Assembly (NCBI RefSeq): GCF_025118155.1
Contig: NW_026251388.1
Location: 124,001 to 188,000 of the forward strand
From: Cokeromyces recurvatus
Taxonomy: Eukaryota > Mucoromycota > Mucoromycetes > Mucorales > Mucoraceae
DNA length: 64,000 bases
Direction of reading: 5' to 3'
This document shows, in pieces, positions 12,673-24,240 of this stretch. Below the pieces are notes generated by a model. It did not search any database and was not told the origin of the DNA. It saw only the letters and a program-made list of their open reading frames with translations. Within the stretch, counting starts at the first letter, position 1. Each line of letters begins with the position of its first letter. A program made the translations under genes and the position numbers.

Positions 12673-13977
12673 GTTAATCGTAGAGAGTGGAATGTAAAGT
12701 GATATATGTACCTGAATACTTTCACGAAGTTCATCTATATCTTTCTTAAGTCGAGCTATCTCTGATTCCTTTTGAATAATACAATCTGCCAAATTTTGTT
12801 TTTCTGATTCTAATTTCTCTCTCAACTTTTCCATATTCTCACGTAATACTTCCTCTGCTTCTTCTTGTTGTTGAATCAAGATCGCCTTTTCCTCTTCCAA
12901 GACGGAGGCAGCTTCTTCCTTTGATTTTTCCAACATGTCATCACGATTTCGTTCTATCATCTGAATTTGCTCCTTGAGTTGTTTGATCTCTTCTTCTAAT
13001 GATAATACTAACTCAGATTCTTTTGTTTCTACTCCATTATTACTGCTATTGGATTCCAGATATTTTTCTTCTTTCTCATCCTCTTTCTCCCCTTCTTCTT
13101 CTTCTTCTGTCATATTCATCTCGGATGTGGTATCATTCTCAGGAGTAACTAATCCAGTTTCAAGGCTTTCTAAACGTTGTTTTAATACATTTAATTCCGT
13201 TTCTTTAGTTTCAATTAAAGTTTGCTTTTCAGCTAATAAAGCTTCCATTTCTTCATTCTAAAGAAATATGAATATATATATTTATAAGATTATTAATCAT
13301 AATTTTTTTTGGTAAAGCAAAACAAGTAAAATAAATAGAATCAATACCTTTTCTTTCAAAAGCTTCAATTCCGTTTTTAATTCATTTGATTTTGAAGCAG
13401 TCGTCGTAGAGGAACGAATCGGGGAAGTAGTAGCTGTCGTTGTTACTGCTCTACGAACCGAATTTGCTGGAATACGATTTGTACGAGAGGTAGACGCGGT
13501 TGGTGAAGCCGATTTTTTAGATGATGGGGATACAGCTGTTAAAGAAGAAGAAGAAGCTGCAGTGGATGAGCGAGTTAAAGGAACAGTTGATTTTCTTGAT
13601 AATGGGGCCTTTGTTGTTGGGGTAGTAGTAGTAGTAGCAGTAGCAGTAGCAGTGGTCGATGAGGCATTCGATGTTATAGATGATCTTTTCGTCATGCTTG
13701 GTGCTGTTCCAACAGATGCTCGAGATGATCCCGTTGATGCAGCTCTAGTAGTCAGATTAGGTGTCTTTGAGGCTCTTAATGTAGTGGCTGCTTTTGTTGC
13801 CGTAGTGGAGCGAGCTGCATTTGTAGATGCTTTTGTGATGATGTTGGTACCTGACGGTGTCTTGGAAGCTCTAGTAGCAGTGGTAGGCCTTTTGGTAGAG
13901 TTTACAGTAGTACCTGTAAGACCTGCTGCTGCTAAAGAAGACAGTCTATTCCTTACAGTAGGTGTATTTTCAGTCAT
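7839..13977 (-). CDS. Large coiled-coil protein with basic Ser/Thr/Ala-rich N-terminus
   Basis: I model twelve exons: 13348-13977, 12712-13257, 12274-12621, 12077-12211, 11783-11980, 9611-11701, 9355-9510, 8881-9300, 8510-8788, 8153-8440, 7980-8090 and a final 7839-7862, about 1741 residues. Residues 1 to about 190 are disordered, basic and rich in Ser, Thr, Ala and Pro (starting MTENTPTVRNRLSSL), resembling microtubule- or filament-binding tails. Everything after is near-continuous heptad coiled coil rich in Glu, Lys, Gln and Leu, with recurring HxxAIxxL and EHxxAIExL units; the sixth exon alone encodes 697 residues of it. All eleven introns are phase 0. The last tiny exon (ending SPTSK) is the least certain; reading into the intron gives a slightly longer tail. 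I do not recognise an orthologue. Golgin, spindle-pole or microtubule tether roles are possible from architecture only. Confidence 0.8.
8841..8878 (+). repeat. T38 homopolymer (intronic)
   Basis: 38 T, within an intron of the coiled-coil gene. In the sense of that minus-strand gene it is an A run starting directly after the donor GT, so the intron begins GTAAAAAA. Confidence 0.95.
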
Positions 13978-14563
13978 TCTCAAAAAAAGAAAAAAAGAAA
14001 AAAGAAGAAGAGAACAAGAAAGGTGTATATGTGGGGGCGAAATGAATTTATGAAAAATTTATATATTATATTAATATTATATTAATCGTCTGGGTTTCAT
14101 ATTAATTATACAAGTTACAAATCCAGTATAGTCGGATGATCTAAAAAGAACAAATAATCCAATTAAAAATGATTAAAAGATGAAGATACTTCTAACACCA
14201 TGTTCACTAATCACCTGCCTTTTTCCTGTTACCAGTAAATAGAAGAAGCTGTGGTACAAGTCACGTCCTTCTATAATGAACTGATTTCTTTATTCTGTGA
14301 TATGATGATTTCTTATGAATTATATTCACCTACGTGACTGTATATAAACATGTATACAAATATATAGATATAAATACATTTATATCCCAGATCTATTGTT
14401 ATACAACAGCAATAACTCTGATTCGCGCTTAAACATTCATACGGATTTAAAACTAACCCAAGACATTGTATAAAATAATACCAAGACTTTTTTTTCTTTT
14501 TTATACACATATAATTCTCCTTTTTTTTTTATCTTTTATAACAAACAAACATATATAATAGAG
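13978..14563. other. Divergent promoter region
   Basis: 586 bp between the start codons of the coiled-coil gene (-) and the membrane protein (+). It probably holds both promoters. The 100 bp before 14564 are T-rich. No gene is seen; a 65-codon minus-strand frame at 14313-14510 looks like noise. Confidence 0.55.
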
Positions 14564-15747
14564 ATGAAGAAAAGAGAAACTTGTTGTTGGGTATTTCCTG
14601 CAAGATGGGCTATATTCTTTATATCATTATGTATAGCGGTAAATCAGTAATACTCTATTTTTATATATGGTAACACATTCTCACCATTTGAGTATTGTTT
14701 AGATATTTTCTGCTGCTTTAATTGTAGCCACTTTTAAGCATAGAAATGGTAAAGTAGTACAATATGTCAAATAGTCATTCATTTTTTTTGGAATTAACCT
14801 GATTTCAACTTTAGCAATGATGATTCATCTTTCAGTCATTAATAAAGTATTACCCTGGGTTTATATCATTATTCTAGGTAGTTTACAACACACACATATA
14901 TACATATACATATACATATATATATATATATGTATATAAATATAAATATAAATATATAGTTTTATTTATATGTTCATGTATATTTATATATATATATATA
15001 TAAACTGAATAGCCGTGAGTGGAGCAATAGGTGTATATGGTCTTTTAGCTACAGTAGCTGTAAAATCATTATATAATACATAAATATATATATATACATG
15101 TATTTATACTAACTTTATATGATAGGGAAACTATGGTTTTATGATTTTATATAGAGTCATGTATTGGTTGATGACTATATTTATTGTTCTCATTTGGCAA
15201 ATTATTATATTTATTCTTGCCCTTGTGAATCGAACCAAGACAACAAATGCATGCAATGAAGCTAATCCACATCAAGACTATAATTCAACAAAAAATGCCA
15301 CGCTTACCATTGATGGATATTCAACGACTTTATTAGGTCTAAAATTTGGTGAAACCTATGGCTTTGCTAATTGTGATCAAGCTGTTGAAGCAGGTATTAT
15401 TGGCATAGCTATTTTATTATTTGCTGGAGGCCTTTTCATGGTAAACTATATAAATAATAAACTCTTTCTTTCTTTCTTTCTTTCTTTCTCATTGACTTGA
15501 GTTTATTTTCTAATAGACTTGGTTTGGTTTTACTGTGAATCGATATACAACAAGTACAAATGAAAATTATTTGGGATCAAGTGTAAGAAACGCTCATTGG
15601 GATGATCATTTAAGTGAATTACAGTCAAGTTATGCAAGAGATAGAAGAAGTGCACCTCAATATCCTTTAAACGATCTTAATAAAGAAAGGAGTCCATTTT
15701 CAAGAGGTTTAATGAAATTAAAATTAAAGAAAAATAATCGTAAATAA
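14564..15747 (+). CDS. Predicted four-helix membrane protein, unknown function
   Basis: Six exons: 14564-14638, 14703-14748, 14815-14877, 15013-15059, 15126-15440 and 15517-15747, giving 258 residues with all junctions in frame. The N-terminus MKKRETCCWVFPARWAIFFISL has a Cys pair before helix 1. Helix 2 follows HLSVINKVLPWVYIIIL, helix 3 is in MYWLMTIFIVLIWQIIIFILALV, then a luminal or external loop with two Cys and an N-glycosylation-like NxT, and helix 4 in AGIIGIAILLFAGGLFM. The tail is soluble and basic at the very end (KLKLKKNNRK). This layout is typical of small fungal tetraspan proteins, but I cannot name a family. Its stop codon lies two bases from the stop of the converging WD40 gene. 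Confidence 0.8.
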
Positions 15748-15749
15748 AA

Positions 15750-16867
15750 TTATTCATCATCATCTGACATTAACAATTCTTCTAATTCACGTTCTTCATT
15801 TTCAGTTAAACTAATTTGTTTTTCTTCCTTCTTTTCTAATCTTAATCTTGACTCATTATAATGTTTCATAGAGTCTACTGTCAGACTCCATTTTCTAACT
15901 GAGCAATCTAATGATCCACTATAAAGGGTTGAACCCAAGATATCTAAACTGCTTACTTCATCAAAATGACCTTCAATGGTACATAACAGTTGACCTGATC
16001 CAATATCCCAAACACGGATCATATCATCACTTGAACCCGTGACGATATAAGGTCCTGCGAGAACAATTGACTTGACTCGATCTGGATGAGTTAGGACCAT
16101 GTCTTGTTGACCTGTCTCTGTATGCCATCGTCTCACTGTTTTATCTGCAGAAGCCGTCCAGAGATCTTCTTCCCAGACTCGAACACAATACACACTTGTA
16201 TCATGCCCTTGATAGGTTTGAAGTACTTGCATCGTATCTGCATCCCATTTTAATACATGTCCATCAGAGGAGGCTGAATAAATCCATTGACCTGATTCAG
16301 AGGCTGCTAAACTTTCAATCGCTCGTTTATGTTTCTTTTCAGCTGTTACACAATCTAAAGTGTTTCTATTCCATTTACGAAGGAAACCATCCGATGAGCC
16401 TGAATAAAGAAAATCACCTACAATCACAAGTGATTTAACAAAATCAGTATGTCCTTCCAAAGTGGCTAAACATTCGCCTGTCATCAAGTCCCATTGTTTA
16501 ATTGTCTTATCCCAGGAACCAGTCCAAAGTCTGTCGTCTGATAATGCAATACTTGTCACAGGTCCTTGATGACCTTTAAAAAGTTTAACTGTTTTTGATG
16601 TCTAAAGAGAGAAAGATGAATGATTGAAAAAAAAAAAGAAAAGAAAAAAAAAAAACTTACAGTTAAAGAAATCTTTCTAACTAAGAAACCTGATTCAGCT
16701 ACATACATGTATTTCTTATTTTTATCAAGCTGGATCTCTAATGCTTTAGAAGATAATTTGATGGCATCCCCTTTTGTATAGTTGTATTTAGCTTCCTTTT
16801 CTTTTAGTTTAGCAATTTCAGCATCAGTTTGAAAAAAAGCACTTGATTCTTGACTAATGTTGACCAT
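15750..16867 (-). CDS. WD40 repeat protein
   Basis: Two exons, 16661-16867 and 15750-16601, give 352 residues. A 70-residue N-terminal part (NISQESSAFFQTDAEIAKLK) includes a short Lys/Glu helix. It is followed by at least six WD40 repeats, recognisable by GHxxxV starts and WD/WN/WS ends (for example GHQGPVTSIAL with TIKQWDL, and GHFDEVSSLDIL with SVRKWSL), enough with the N-terminal strand for a seven-blade propeller. The C-terminus is a charged helix with an acidic end (ELEELLMSDDDE). WD40 propellers are interaction scaffolds; I cannot assign the complex. Only 57 bp separate its ATG from the stop of the upstream EH-domain gene on the same strand. Its stop abuts the converging membrane-protein gene. 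Confidence 0.88.
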
Positions 16868-16924
16868 TGTGTAAAGAAAATAAGTGAAAAATCAAATAAA
16901 ATCAAATAAAAAAAAATTTATTAA

Positions 16925-18391
16925 TTATAGAAAATCAATTATATTACTTGTAGCTGAGTTATGTCTTTGAAGTTTAGTATAAAAAGAAGGGTATTGTTCT
17001 GTTTGATGATGAAGATTGTTTATTTTAGTTGATTGACTTTGCTTTATCATAAAAGGAGGATTTACGGTACGTGCGTATTTTGGAAATGCAGGCTTTGTAG
17101 ATTGATTAGGCACAGGTGGAGGAGGTATGTGATGTTTATTAGGCTTTTGATTATTCGATAATATGATCATCTCATCTTGATCATCGTCAAATGGACTCTT
17201 TAATTCTTCTTCTTCTTCTTTCTGCAATGTATTATAAAATGGATTATTAGTTGAAATGGTTAATGTATCTTGATGTGGAATAGTAGGGGATTGATATACA
17301 AATTTTTGTGTTAAAAGTAATCGTTTCCCATTGTTATTATTATTTAATTCATTTAAAGATAAAGAAGACTTTGATGATTGTAAATTAGCTTCTACTTCTG
17401 CTTCTCCTTCTTCCTGCTGATTTGTCATAAAGTATGGAATAAATTCATTTGCTGTTCCAGCAGAGCGAGACCTATTATGTTGTTTTTCATTCATAAATAA
17501 CATGTGTTCATTATTATATGTTGTATTAAAATCTATGAAAGGTTGTTGTTGGTAAAGTAATGTATTTGGTATAGGTGTATGAGTAGTAAATGGTCCTATA
17601 TAAGAACGTCTATTTTCAATATGTGATAATGAAGGCTTTTCATATCCTCCCCACCATGATTTTCGGTTTTCATCATGATGCGTACACTTGTTTTCTTCCG
17701 GTTCATTTGTAGATAACTGTTGTCGTTGAGGTAGTTCAGTTTTAATCAAAGTATCAAAAGCATTTGTACGAAGATGAGGTATAGGTGCTATATACATTAT
17801 ATGTTTATAAAATGATTTCAAAGAAGAAGAAGAAGAAAGAAAAAAAGGGTTATAAACAAACCTCCTAAATAAACAAGTGCTTGACTAATTTTACGTCCAT
17901 TTTGAGCATGTGCAATTAATCTAAGCATAGCAAAGAATTGGAATTTATTTAGACCATCACCTGCTGTTTCAAACAATGTAAGGATCTATATATACATGTA
18001 TTAAAAAGAAAAAAAAATAGAATAATAATCAATATGAACACATTCTGTGCAAGTTATTGATTAACCTCATTTTGCATACTTTCTCCAGTTTATCGTCAGG
18101 TAATTCACACCCATTCAAGAATTTTAATATAGTATGATTATCAATTTTTTGCAAATCAAAAGGATCCAAGTCTTTCCACCAAGATTCATATGTAGGTTTT
18201 TCTAATTCAGATAAATCTGAAAGTTGAATAGAAGGTGGAACACTTAGTTCCTGAGATGTCGTAGTCATAGTAGAAATGGAGGTAGAATTCGTATTGATTG
18301 AAGAATGCCGTTTTACAAACTGCTGTGATCTTCTGTTATCTTCTGTTTTAACTTTTTGTGAACGTTGAAATACAGTTTTTAACTTGTTCAT
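16925..18391 (-). CDS. EH (EF-hand-like) domain protein
   Basis: Three exons, 18080-18391, 17862-17985 and 16925-17787, give 432 residues. Residues about 58-145 form an EH domain: YESWWKDLDPFDLQKIDNHT, ILKFLNGCELPDDKLEKI and GLNKFQFFAMLRLIAHAQNG. EH domains bind Asn-Pro-Phe peptides in endocytic and trafficking proteins. The rest is disordered: Asn/Gln/Ser-rich, with poly-Glu patches, a proline run (HIPPPPVP) and Arg-Ser motifs that could be phosphorylated. The two Trp and the KFQFFAMLRLIAHAQ helix are those of a subgroup of fungal single-EH proteins. No second EH domain or coiled coil is visible, unlike Ede1/Pan1. A role in endocytosis or phosphoinositide signalling is inferred. A (CACACT)n plus A36 tract lies just upstream of the start. 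Confidence 0.8.
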
Positions 18392-18435
18392 ATTTATTAA
18401 GAAAGAGTTAAAAGAAGGAAAGAGAAATATAAGAC

Positions 18436-18478
18436 GCACACACACTCACACTCACACTCACACTCACACTCACACTCA

Positions 18479-18515
<37 letters not shown>
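18436..18515 (+). repeat. (CACACT)n microsatellite joined to A36
   Basis: A hexamer repeat of CACACT type (18436-18479), followed directly by 36 A (18480-18515). It lies 45 bp upstream of the EH-domain start codon, so in its promoter or 5' UTR. Confidence 0.95.
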
Positions 18516-18519
<4 letters not shown>

Positions 18520-18912
18520 GCAAATAAAATAGAGTCTTCAGTTTACTTTTAACATAAAAAAAAAAAAGATACAAATTGGTTGTACTTGTATTTGGTAATT
18601 CCCTTATTTGTCCTCTTTACTGACTTTGTTCTATTTTCATCTTCATTATCATTTATTACCACTACTACCATCATTACTTTTTCGATAAGCATTCCCTATA
18701 CTACACTTTACAAACATATCGTATTGATTTACCGCAATACATTATTATTGGCTTAGCTTTAAAAGTAAATAGCACGTTTTTTCTTATAATAATAAGAAAG
18801 TGATACAATGATAATAGGTATGAACTGATTTTCATTCAATTAATTAAAAAGAAAGAAATAATAATGCTTATAATAAATTCAGGGCATTTCTGTACCTTTT
18901 TTTTATTTTTTA

Positions 18913-18953
18913 TTTTTTATTTATTTATTTATTTATTTGTTTATTTGTTTGTT
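18913..18953 (+). repeat. (ATTT)n/(GTTT)n microsatellite
   Basis: Tetranucleotide repeat of TTTA units grading into TTTG units, in the empty spacer. Confidence 0.85.
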
Positions 18954-19332
18954 TCTAATAGGCATAAATACTACTACTATTATTATTATTTTTTACCGAA
19001 ATAATGCAAATAATAAATATGAAACAGATGGTATATTCATCATCATCCCGGTTTTTTCTACTAATAAAATCAGAACATTTTTTTTTTTTTTTTTTGTATA
19101 ATGTGCTGCTATGCAAAAATCTTTACTTTCTTTGATCCGAAAGTAAGGTTAGTCTAAGGAGATAAGGGGAGGGGGGAGATTTCATAGTCTACTACTAGAA
19201 TTAAGAACTATAATTGCTTATTCAGAGAATTTACTACAAAAGTGGCATACCATCCAACACATTCATATTCTCATCTTCACCATCTACAATTGGAGGAATT
19301 GGGACGTGGCGGATATTTGTAAATTTATAAGG

Positions 19333-19334
<2 letters not shown>

Positions 19335-19373
<39 letters not shown>
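19335..19373 (+). repeat. A39 homopolymer
   Basis: Uninterrupted run of 39 A in a gene-free spacer. Confidence 0.96.
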
Positions 19374-19378
<5 letters not shown>

Positions 19379-20886
19379 TTCGTTGAAATATTCTTATCTG
19401 CCCTGGATATGAGTGCAAGTAATAATGATAATAAAGGATAAATTATAAATTTGATTATTAGTGGGAACTTGGACTCAGATGATTATATAATATACAAATA
19501 CTCCATGAATAGTCTATAGATCAGAGTGTCTTGAATCAACAAAACATATATACTTATTTGGATATGAACATTGTTTCATGTCTCATATTCTTTAATAGAT
19601 ATCTATTTTTACTAATTCATGATTCATTCGTATAACTACAAGCAAAAGTTGTGCAGTAGACATAAAGGAATCTTTGACTTTATATTCTTTCGAAATTGAA
19701 TAGATAGTCTTCTCTTTTGTCTTTATTACTATGAGCCATCATTCTTATTTTAGGGGGGGAAATATTGACATTTACTGATGCTTATGTCGGGAGGAAAATT
19801 AAATTATTAACCGTATTAATAATATCTTGTGTTGTATTTTTTTTTAAGGCTAGTAGGATAGTCGACATATAACAACAAATTGGACTATGAAAAAAAAAAC
19901 TTTTATATTGTAGAAACGGGCGATGCTCCTTACTCACAGCTCAAGCGAGATTAATAATTTGATCTCTACAAAAAAAGGTATTTATTCGTCCTTAATTTAT
20001 TTTAGTTAAAACCTCATTAAGCAGTCCTTGTTAATCGTTTAAAATATATAAATAAACCGAGCTATATGTAATAAGCTTGAAGAAATAAAGGATTTGATAA
20101 TAAGAGCAATTACTGAGGTTCCAATTGTTCTTCCTAGGATTTTTTTTTTTTTTTTTTTGTGCAGCATTCTGTTAACCAATTTGAAAGGTATCTTAATAGC
20201 GAACCTTTTTAACAATTATAACCCCTTATTTTTTTATAGTAAAAGTAAGTAGTAGTAACAGTAGTAATAGTATTAGTAGTGGTAGTGGTAGTGGTCGTGG
20301 TAGTATATCGAGGATGATGTCCCCTTATTATTTCTGATTGATCAGAATTGAAAACATAGGTTAAAATGAAAACAAAAAAAAAAAAATAATACAATACTAT
20401 TGGCTGTTAGGGCTTGTGTGTGTGTTTTTTGGAATAAAGCCACACAATTTACTAAAAAGTTTAAAACGATCATTGATATACAAATCATTTCTTTGTAAAT
20501 CAGTGCAATAACCAAATCATACTACTTGTCATTTATTTATTTTATTTCTTTATAATAATAAATAATATTTATTTCCAAAGAAAACTTGAACATTTAGTAA
20601 TGAAGGAATTTTATATATACTATTTGATACATGCAAGTTATACAATATAAAATACATTTAATTCTACAAAATACAATATTGAATAGAATTTTACGTATTA
20701 GCAATTTTTTTTTTAAATAAGTGATAAATATTGCATAGGTTGATTTATGATTCATAATAAGGATAGCTGAAAATAAAGTAAAAGAATCTTGATAAATAAT
20801 CCTTCTATAGAGAATGTACTAGTTTCATTTTTTTTTTCAAATATATAAATGATTCATTACATTACCGCTTTCTTTTATTATTACTA

Positions 20887-21628
20887 TCATCTTTCATATC
20901 TTCTTACAGGACTTTTTGAAGGCCTCCTTCTACTACTGACTCGATATGGACTATAATCAAAATATCTTCTTCTCTTTGAATAGTGTGGCCTCTGACGATA
21001 GTCATGATCACGTGGATAATAGTCTGGTTCATATCTTCTATAATATCGTATATTATTATCATAATATCGTATATTATCTCTTCTTGTATCATTAACTTGA
21101 CGTGAATTTGAACATCTTGGTTGTTCGACAACGACGTCGTCATCATCATCATCAATCACGATAGGATTATCTAAAGATGTCCCACGTGAGGATGATGAAC
21201 TCAAAGTATAATGACTCATATCATTAGATTGAGTTGATTTTTTAAGTTGAGGTAATAAAAAAAAATCACAAAGTTCACCCACCCATTTTGATAATCTATT
21301 TGATTTTCTAAACTTTAATTCACTCGTATTTTTCAAATATTGCACTTTATGTTGATAGAGTTCATCAATAGCCCACAAAGGCGAACTATTCGCTGTGTGG
21401 TAGCTATCTACAGAACTCCCTTCAGCACCATCAGAGTCGTCAATAACAAAGATCTCCTTGGCTTCAGGAATCATGTTATGGCGACTTGATGAGAACGATG
21501 CATCGTTCTGTGCGATGGGTTGAAGGGATGTTCCTTTTGAAACTACCTTTTGTGTAATATCACCATTTATTAAAAATGGTCTCGTGATTTCCTAATAATA
21601 ATAAAAGATAAGCATTTTTTATATTACT

Positions 21629-21673
<45 letters not shown>

Positions 21674-21813
21674 ACATATCATATACATACCTTTGTAGAT
21701 GGATGGTTAATAGCTAGATTATTTGTTATTTCAACATCAGAGGACAGACTTATATAATCCTCATTAAGAGGCCAAGTATGGTTTGTCCTTACTGATGTGG
21801 TCATGTACTCCAT
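20887..21813 (-). CDS. Unknown protein with two SUMO-interaction-like motifs and an Arg/Tyr/Ser tail
   Basis: Two exons, 21691-21813 and 20887-21591, give 275 residues. I recognise no catalytic domain. Two segments match the SUMO-interaction pattern of a hydrophobic triplet next to acids: IFVIDDSDG (about 88-96) and NPIVIDDDDDD (about 183-193). Between them is a possible folded patch with LSKWVGELCDFFLLPQLKKS. The last 70 residues are Arg/Tyr/Asp/Ser-rich (RYYDNNIRYYRRYEPDYY) and end in RS-like RRRPSKSPVRRYER, as in nuclear RNA-associated proteins. Ser/Thr-Pro sites are present. A nuclear, SUMO-linked role is inference from motifs only. The intron carries an A38 run on the plus strand. TMEM135 ends 194 bp upstream on the same strand. 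Confidence 0.72.
21633..21670 (+). repeat. A38 homopolymer (intronic)
   Basis: 38 A inside the single intron of the minus-strand gene at 20887-21813, so a T run in the sense of that gene. Confidence 0.95.
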
Positions 21814-22007
21814 CTATCTTTTATTTTATAAAAAAAAAAGGAAAAAGAAAAAAAAGAAAAAAAAAAGGAGAAAAAAAAAAAGAAATTAATAAAATAAAAA
21901 GGAGTAAAATATGCACAATTTGCATTGTTGTCGTCATCATTTTTATTTTTGAGTAACAAAAATGGTTTCACAAGCAGCAAAGAATTTTTTTTTTTTTTTT
22001 TTTTAAA

Positions 22008-23377
22008 TTAATTCTTTTCAAAAAATTGATACATAATTTTTCGAACAAAAGAAGACAAGACATCCGCTTCTTCTTGATAAAATGACATGATGATACCCAT
22101 AGCAAAACTAGTTATTAATACTTCAAAATGCTTCATTTTAAATACCCATTGATGTGAATAGGCTATTTGATAGAAGCTTTGAATTGCCTTGGGAAGCACG
22201 TAAAGAGCGAGTTCACTACGTCGCTTCTTATCTTCTAAGAAAATAGCTGGATAGGAACATAGAACACCTGCAGCATAGTAAATATATTTTGAATTCCATT
22301 GACCAATTAAACCTGTTTTAAGCAATTGACGGTGTAAGCAAATATAATATTGGTATAAAGTTACAAATGTAGCCATAAATGCACCCGATTTTAATGTTGC
22401 AATAGTAGTCTTTGATAACATAGTAACTGGACTATTATGTTAAAAGAAAAAAAAAAAGGGAGAACTATATCAGTATATATATATATATACACATATTTTA
22501 CTATAAATGTCTATATAACGTTACTCTCTTTTAAAATGCTTTGCTCTTAGTAAAAGCATTGGAACAAAGTGAAGGGTGCCATAGATGGGTAAGAAACTTT
22601 TAAATACTTTAGTAAAACGGTCTAAAGCAGTTGCATGACAGCCAATGACCCAAGGATGAATAATTTCACTAAAATAAAGAGTATGAGTCATAAATCTATT
22701 GAAGGAAGGAAGGAAGGAATTATATACCAAGCAACAGGGTCTGTATTTGTTTTCATTCGTTTCACATAATCTATTGCATGTTGTGTAGGATGTAATTTCT
22801 TCACAACCTCTAAGGCTTCTTCTGAAGTAATAGGTATACCCCTTATCGTCTTTGCGTTTAATTGAATGGAACCTTTAGGACATCTTGCTGCTTTAATCAT
22901 AAATGAATAAAAGTCAGGAGGTAAAGTTTCAGGCCTCATTGTATATGCATATAATACTTGTCCACAAGTTAATGCGAATAATAAAGCATCCCCATTTCTA
23001 AAGTAAAAAATATCACGAGCTTTCCCAGCATTATAAATAGCTTGAAGTGCTCTTATATAGTAGTAGAACAAAAATAAAATATATGAATATGTATACATAT
23101 ATACGTATATATGTATATAATTCAATGTAATATGAACCTCACTAATAACTGTTGTGAAATATCTATTCTACGTTCTTTCTTTTCAAATAAAATACTTAAA
23201 CCAGCAATAGAACCACTTATTAATCCATTCAATCGATCATCTTTTCCTCGATAAAGTCGCATACCATTATTAATTAATTTCCAAAGGAAAGCAAATGAGC
23301 CAAACATGGCTCCAAACCTAAATGAATCCAAATTCTTGAAGGAAGCTTGTAGGATAGATGACCATTGAGCTCTAAGT

Positions 23378-23416
<39 letters not shown>

Positions 23417-23796
23417 TAAGTGAATAAGATAAATAGCATTATTATATCATAGATACATATATACATTACTTTCCCCTAATGATTCTTATTAAATATAAAC
23501 AGAAGCTGACACTTGCTCGAACGCTATAAGCTAATACAAATGCCCCTATAAACGTATTGATGTAAGAAAATAAAAATAAAAAAAAGGGGGGGAAGGGAGA
23601 CTACAACGTATATATGTATATTACTTGAACCGCCTTTTAGAGAGTGATGTATTATATCTTTTGGTGTATTTGGCTTTGACCAATCTTTTACATTTGTGAA
23701 TTCAGAAGGATTCCTTTTTAATTTCTCAACTAGTCTTTGATAAGATGTTGTTCTGTATTTTAAAGGTTTAGACTCTAGATCAATTACATTCTCCAT
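22008..23796 (-). CDS. TMEM135: TMEM135 family membrane protein
   Basis: Six exons: 23625-23796, 23470-23545, 23138-23371, 22728-23051, 22525-22668 and 22008-22431, giving 457 residues, essentially the length of animal TMEM135. The key match is HPWVIGCHATALDRFTKVFKSFLPIYGTLHFVP, here split across an exon boundary, and typical of this family. Other family features are FKNLDSFRFGAMFGSFAFLWK, GSIAGLSILFEKKERR, LQAIYNAGKA and ALTCGQVLYAY. Several hydrophobic segments indicate a polytopic protein. Animal TMEM135 is linked to peroxisomes, lipid droplets and mitochondrial dynamics; that role here is inferred from family. Introns are short apart from one carrying a T32 run and another a G8 run. Junction placement was decided by frame and by restored motifs. 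Confidence 0.9.
23382..23413 (+). repeat. T32 homopolymer (intronic)
   Basis: 32 T in the second intron of TMEM135. In the sense of the gene it is an A run about 10 bp before the 3' splice site, where a pyrimidine tract would be expected. Confidence 0.92.
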
Positions 23797-23844
23797 ACTC
23801 TAAATATATATGAATGTATGTATGTCTGTTTGTCTGTATATCTG

Positions 23845-23884
<40 letters not shown>

Positions 23885-24199
23885 TGTACGAATAAAGAAA
23901 AGAAAGAGAACAGGGAAAAAGATGATATTAATTATGATGATGTATAGTAACTTTGTCGACCTTTTCCTCTAATTTGATTCGTAGTTGGGGGAGGTGATGT
24001 GACTCGAATTTACCCCAGATTCGATAATTCACTTGAGGAAGAGTAACAGTGGTAATGATTTATTAAAGAGAATATACTAATTTATTGTTTTATAAAGTAG
24101 AATGCAAATAATAATAATAATAATACATATATAAAGGGAGAAGATGAATAGCAAGTATATCTAAATAAATATATTTCTAAGTATATAAATAATCAAGTC

Positions 24200-24240
<41 letters not shown>

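Larger units (their letters stand above)
18392..20886. other. 2.5-kb spacer, no gene seen
   Basis: Very AT-rich. Holds the (CACACT)n and A36 tract (18436-18515), an ATTT/GTTT repeat (18913-18953), a T17 run (19079-19095), A39 (19335-19373) and a G-rich patch near 19160. The short frame at 20209-20394 is repeat-encoded Thr and Phe and is not supported as a gene. Confidence 0.6.

Noticed and set aside
13562..14053. Val/Ala-rich plus-strand frame of 163 codons opposite the coiled-coil N-terminus
   Set aside because: Mirror of Thr/Ser/Ala codon repeats on the minus strand; no independent support.
20209..20394. Minus-strand frame with a Thr run
   Set aside because: The run comes from a GTAGTG repeat; the rest is Phe/Tyr noise.
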